NCBI GenBank assembly: GCA_016165875.1
Contig: JABBOT010000080.1
Location: 14,042,133-14,106,132, forward strand
Length of the DNA: 64,000 nucleotides
Direction: 5' to 3'
From: Acanthopleura granulata
Taxonomy: Eukaryota; Mollusca; Polyplacophora; Chitonida; Chitonidae
The position numbers were made by a program, and so were the translations under genes. The notes beneath the pieces are model-generated. The model was given only the letters and a program-made list of their open reading frames with translations. It had not been told where the DNA came from and did not search any database. This document shows positions 60,026 through 64,000 of this stretch, one piece after another. Within the stretch, counting starts at the first letter, position 1. Each line of letters starts with the position of its first letter.

Positions 60026-60873
60026 TTTAATGAATATTCTGTGTTGTGAATAGCGTCTGCAGGTGCATAGAACTCGAATAATTCCCCCGACTCTCCCAAA
60101 TCTTTGGGACACGGTATTAAGCATTGTTAGAATCTTTTGATGTGAATTTGAAACTTTTACTTCCTTGACTAAACATGTGGCTTTCTTTAGTTCTTCTTAT
60201 TATAATGGTTACCATTCATTGCCAGAATTTCTTTGTGAAAATGGGTAATGCAATTTACCTACAGGTATTTCAACGGCTACCAATTGAGCACAATATTTGG
60301 TAGACCTACAACTGTGCTGGTTTGAATAGGAATACCTGCAGAGATTATTAAAAAGTAACCGTTTTAAAGCTCGAATGTAGGCAGGTCGTTTAAGTAAGAA
60401 GTCTAGTAACTCTGGGACAGATCGATCTGTAAACATGTCACATTGCTCAGTGTTTTCAACCTGTATGCCATTATCGTAGAACAATCTGTACGCCATTACA
60501 CTAGAATGCAACATTATCAGGAAAATCGAAGATCCAAGGGCGTGGGTTTATAGACGCTACAGGCTACGTTTAATAAAAAGCTCGAACCATCCATCAATGG
60601 CAGGCATCAAAAGAAAACCCAGTGTTCTCCAAATGCACACCCACTCCTGTCCCAGCTACACGTGATTGTGTGGGAGAAGCGTGCAAGGAACATCAACGAG
60701 TACCCAACCACCAGTCGTTATTCAACGGCGTTTGATCGAATCTCAAATCTGTAATGCGAATAATGTCAGCCTCTTAAACACAATCGCACTACAGGGTTTG
60801 CTTCCGTAAAACGAGGCTAAGTATGCGTTTATTCAGATGGCATGGAGTTTCAAAATTATTGCCCACAAATAGC

Positions 60874-61313
60874 GACAAACAACACAGCCCTTCATCAGAC
60901 GACATCTCAGTAGCAAACAATACCACTCTTGATTAGAATGAATGAATGCTTATTGTTTAACGCCCTACTCAAGCTCTTGATTAGATGATATCTCAGTGGC
61001 AAATAACACAGCCCTTCATCAGACGACATCTCAATGGCAAACAATACCACTCTTGATTAGATGATATCTCAGTGACAAACAACACAGCCCTTCATCAGAC
61101 GACATCTCAGTAGCAAACAATACCACTCTTGATTAGACGACACCTCAGTGGCAAACAACACAGCCCTTCATCAGACGACATCTCAGTAGCAAACAATACC
61201 ATGTTTGATTAGATGATATCTCAGTGGCAAACAACACAGCCCTTCATCAGACGACATCTCACTAGCAAACAATACCACGCTTGATTAGATGATATCTCAG
61301 TGGCAAATAACAC
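60874..61313 (+). repeat. Higher-order tandem array: five 76-bp dimers of 38-bp monomers
   Basis: Monomer type A (acaaacaacacagcccttca, then tcagacgacatctcagt) and type B (gcaaacaataccactcttga, then ttagatgatatctcagt) alternate A-B five times, followed by 12 bp of a sixth A. Boundaries fall every 38 bp apart from the 48-bp insertion in the first B. Monomers of one type in different dimers are nearly identical while A and B differ at many sites, so the dimer was the unit that amplified. Confidence 0.95.
60937..60973 (-). mobile_element. 37-bp insertion, ultra-short SINE-like end with 11-bp target duplication
   Basis: In the first B monomer the sequence ctcttgattag (60926-60936) is repeated exactly at 60974-60984, flanking aatgaatgaatgcttattgt and ttaacgccctactcaag. 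The insert reads like the complement of a SINE 3' end (tail, then tgtttaacgcc and tactcaag). It is a retroposed end truncated after about 37 bp. Confidence 0.75.
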
Positions 61314-61475
61314 GTGAGGAGTCTCGTGACTTCTCGAGAACACATTGGTTCCCGATTTAACAAGCTGCTGTGGAACAGTTTGAAGTCATAATAGAAAAGC
61401 TAGGAGAAGATACTGAGTAACTACAGGGATGATATGGCAGATAAGATGGTGGTTTAGATTACTTTACGACCAGTA

Positions 61476-61565
61476 GCCTGAGTATGGCCGTAGGTTTCCG
61501 ACAGGCTCTGTCCGGTTTTTTCCGACCATAATGCTTCATTTAATGCTCGTATAAGTGAAATCAGA
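61476..61565 (+). repeat. SINE body fragment
   Basis: It shows ctgagtatggccgtaggtttc, ctctgtccggttttttccga, ccataatgcttcatttaatg and ctcgtataagtgaaat. The tail is lost. Confidence 0.6.
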
Positions 61566-61689
61566 GTTCAGCATGTCTGGCTTTTTACTACAACTCTATG
61601 TACATAAACTCAAACCTGCATGGTGTAACTGTATCTGTTATGTTAGAATGTTTTGGGCAGCTTGTCGTGCGGGATTGACCACATGAAAA

Positions 61690-62445
61690 AATTATTAAGT
61701 AACGACTATTTTATATTTCGAATGTAGGCAGAACTCTTAATTAGGAACACTTGTAACTGGAAGGCTCACCGAGTTGTAAACACTCCACACTGCTCAGCCC
61801 TCTCTGGTAACCAACTCCGGAATATACAGAAGAATCTAACATTTTTCGGGGACTCGAAGATCTAAGTACGTAGGTTATTAGACACTACAGCTTCCATCAG
61901 AATTTTAACAGGCCTGTTGAAAATGATTTCCACAAGACAGAATGATGGAAATAAAACCTGGGGTGTTGCCGCTACAAAGAAATGGAGCATAAAAATGTCT
62001 GCACGATAACACGATGGGCAGGGCACAGACAAGCGGTAGACATAAAATGGCTGAAGCGCCCACCACCTTGGACTCTTAAATAGCAGGTATCCAAAATACA
62101 ACACGAAGGACTACACGAGACTAAATATCAGGCGTTATTCAGCTGCGTTTTTGTCGACTCTCAAATGTGTAATGCAAGGAATGTCATCTTAAAACATAAT
62201 CTTCTTACAGCCAGTTCCAGTTGACGATTTTTCTCATGTTATTGCTTACGCAAGACGAAGCTATGCATGCGGTGATTGAGTTTGAATCGATTTTTAAACT
62301 TGTTTACTAACCTTGCCCATTCTGTTCGTACAGTCTAAAATTAATGAAGACTTATGGCCATTAGGGACTGTACAATAATTAAGTACTTAGCAGTAGCCTG
62401 GATTCGTGGAAAGCGTCCTTGCTTTCTCTAGAGTTCTAGGTTTTG
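61690..62445 (+). repeat. Partial tandem unit, between units B and C
   Basis: It matches 56,510-57,330 (cacactgctcagccctctc, ttttaacaggcctgttg, cataaaaatgtctgcacga, ccattagggactgtacaataa, tggattcgtggaaagcgtcc) and in part 60,350-60,800. It lacks the F1 exon. Confidence 0.65.
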
Positions 62446-62771
62446 TGTGTTAGTTCAGCGGATAAAATATAATACTGTCACCGTTTTATCGACAAACTGA
62501 CACCAGAAGGGAAAATGCTAGTAAAGTTAATGTCCTTTGTCCTTGTCAACATGTAAGACGTTCGCTAACATTACCTGATCACCTCGATTCTTTGTCAGGC
62601 TGTGTATTAATGACTTATTGATTTTAAACCAATCTCCACAGTTCTGAAGTGTTGAAAGAGACCTGTTCACTTTCTTCGGATTTAGCGGAGACAAAAGATA
62701 GTCCTATTGATATATTTGATGTAATTATCCACATTTAGATAGTAACATACCAATGGTGTTACGCAAAAGGC

Positions 62772-62772
<1 letters not shown>

Positions 62773-62827
<55 letters not shown>
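62773..62827 (+). repeat. (TA)n microsatellite, about 27 repeats
   Basis: Uninterrupted TA dinucleotides inside unit C, in the spacer before the F1 exon. Absent from units A and B. Likely to be length-variable. Confidence 0.95.
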
Positions 62828-62829
<2 letters not shown>

Positions 62830-62966
62830 CCTAGCAGCATTTTTTACATCATGTGCAAATTGTGAACATTATTTCAATCTATGTCACAAGTTATGAATAA
62901 AAAAAAAAAAGTGTGTCAGTGGCATTCCATCATACTCATTTACTGCAGGTTTCTAAAATTTTCCAG

Positions 62967-63229
62967 CAAATGTAACACTCTTGTCGGTAAATAAGGACGG
63001 CGTCTCCAGAATAACTGTGTCTAATATTATCAACCCGGGCACGACTGTATCTCTTATTTCTTTAATGATTAATGCAGCTGGTCGTGCGAAAATGGCCCGC
63101 TGTAAAGTTCTATTGGAGAATGGGACTGACACAGCAGTACCGTCTACAGTCATCTATAGTAACTCGGTCGTCTTACAACATAAAAATGTCGTAATTACAC
63201 AAAAATTGCAACCAGACGTTGGAAACTGA
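62967..63229 (+). CDS. F1 exon family, open copy C (unknown protein)
   Basis: A ttttccag acceptor-like site ends at 62966. After two bases the frame reads NVTLLSVNKDGVSRITVSN, then NPGTTVSLISLMINAAGRA, MARCKVLLENGTDTAVPS, and VVLQHKNVVITQKLQPDVGN to a TGA at 63227-63229, with no internal stop. Alternating short hydrophobic strands and N-x-T/S sites fit an extracellular beta-rich domain, but that is inference. Compared with copies A and B, whose ends continue past QKF to a PID motif, this copy seems to have lost a base near 63,215-63,225, giving a different, shorter end. So even it may be a recent pseudogene. I do not recognise the family. Confidence 0.4.
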
Positions 63230-64000
63230 ACATAACTGACTCGATGGATATTTGGCCATACAAAATCGGAGGCTAGGAATGGGAAAGCTCTCAAAGTGCA
63301 GGATATTGTGTCATAGTGGAGCTGGTTACCAGAGATGACAGAGCAGTGTGGCATATTTACATCTCGTTCTGCCTCCCGGTTACTAGTGTCCTTCGAACAG
63401 CTGCTTGTGAGTCAAGGACAAAATGTGGAATGTAATTGAATTTGTCATCAAGCGAAACCCGAAAGTGGCGAGAGCCTAATAGCCTTAATTTTATGATCTT
63501 CCACAGATATTACATTATACAGTGGCAGGTAGATTGTGCCCTCCGTCCATTAAGCTGTTGACGTACAGACAAGGTCTTATGCAAAGTTTAAGAGAGCTAT
63601 GGGTTGTCAATATCGTCTTTAAAGCAGGCAACACAGCACTGGAATAATTCCCTGGCCTTTCCCAAGTGTTTAGGGAACGATATTAAGCATTACTAAAAAA
63701 TTTTGCTCTGAATTTGAAACTTTTCTTTCCGTAACTGTACATGTAAGTTTCTTTTATAGTCCTTGTAATTGTAATGGTTACCACTAATATTACTCTTCAT
63801 TGAATTGTAAGAATTTCTCTCAAATAACTTCTATGTGAAAATGGGTGAAGCCAATTACCCACAGTGCATAGTTATTTTAATGGGTACCAATTCTGTAGCC
63901 CTTTTAAAGCTCGAGTGCAAGTAGCTTATTTAAATAGTGACACTAGTAACTCGGAAATATCACTACACTCCTCAGTCCTCTCTGATACTCACAGCCGCCA

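Larger units (their letters stand above)
57725..60870 (+). repeat. Tandem unit B of the right-hand cluster
   Basis: It is colinear with unit A (start ctgacaccagacaaggaaat, then cattaaacaatcc-type DNA, the F1 exon, the 3' flank, and the block at 60,350-60,880). It is longer because two terminal-inverted-repeat elements (58,040-58,475 and 59,259-60,025) lie in it that units A and C lack. Confidence 0.7.
62495..64000 (+). repeat. Tandem unit C of the right-hand cluster (cut by window edge)
   Basis: It starts ctgacaccagaagggaaaat and is colinear with units A and B through the F1 exon, the 3' flank (ggaataattccctgg near 63,640) and the start of the last block (ggacactag-like text at 63,940). It continues past the right edge. 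Confidence 0.7.

Noticed and set aside
60874..61313. CRISPR-like repeat-spacer array
   Set aside because: The alternating 38-bp blocks are two related monomers repeated as a dimer; neither block is unique.

Overview
The window reads as nuclear DNA of an animal, most likely a marine lophotrochozoan and probably a mollusc. It is AT-leaning, has long non-coding stretches and eukaryotic splice signals, and shows no bacterial operon logic. It carries at least ten fragments of one tRNA-derived SINE whose body (cores such as 'ttgattggtgtttta' and 'aagaatatttcactta', or their complements) I recognise from bivalves and related phyla. It also holds a decayed DIRS/Ngaro-like retroelement of the kind common in molluscs. 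The species cannot be fixed from sequence alone.

Only one coding region is secure: a 458-codon first coding exon on the minus strand (11263 to 9889). It ends at a consensus GTAAGC splice donor and encodes a long, low-complexity, Ser/Gly/Arg-rich N-terminus followed by one transmembrane segment. The end of that segment resembles the start of a claudin/PMP22-like four-helix protein. The remaining exons were not found. Most other open frames here are of a length expected by chance and were not called.

Layout: 1-9.9 kb is mostly plain intergenic or intronic DNA with two SINE fragments and a local duplication. 9.9-11.4 kb is the secure exon. 14.3-15.5 kb has a possible cysteine-containing coding piece next to a dimer of a ~360-bp repeat (R2). 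16.7-21.0 kb has several SINE copies. 21.1-24.8 kb has a dispersed repeat (R4) and the broken retroelement (gag-like, reverse transcriptase, RNase H-like). 25.2-36.8 kb is built from three copies of a ~0.95-kb repeat (R6) interleaved with copies of two other segments (R5, R4). 37.0-41.1 kb holds three unrelated tandem repeats with periods of 156, 31 and 50 bp. 41.5-44.9 kb has further R5/R4/R2 copies and a short ORF with a clear signal peptide.

From about 49.6 kb to the right edge the DNA is a mosaic of duplicated segments, some inverted. It carries four copies of one unknown exon family. The copy at 62,967-63,229 still has an open frame, and those near 52.0, 55.2 and 58.7 kb are broken. One duplicated unit has taken in two terminal-inverted-repeat elements that the sister units lack, and a 38/76-bp higher-order array has grown from a short motif present singly or as a dimer in sister segments. 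The window is best seen as one real gene end beside a fast-changing, duplicated, repeat-rich region with gene remnants. No operon-like or pathway relation between genes can be claimed.
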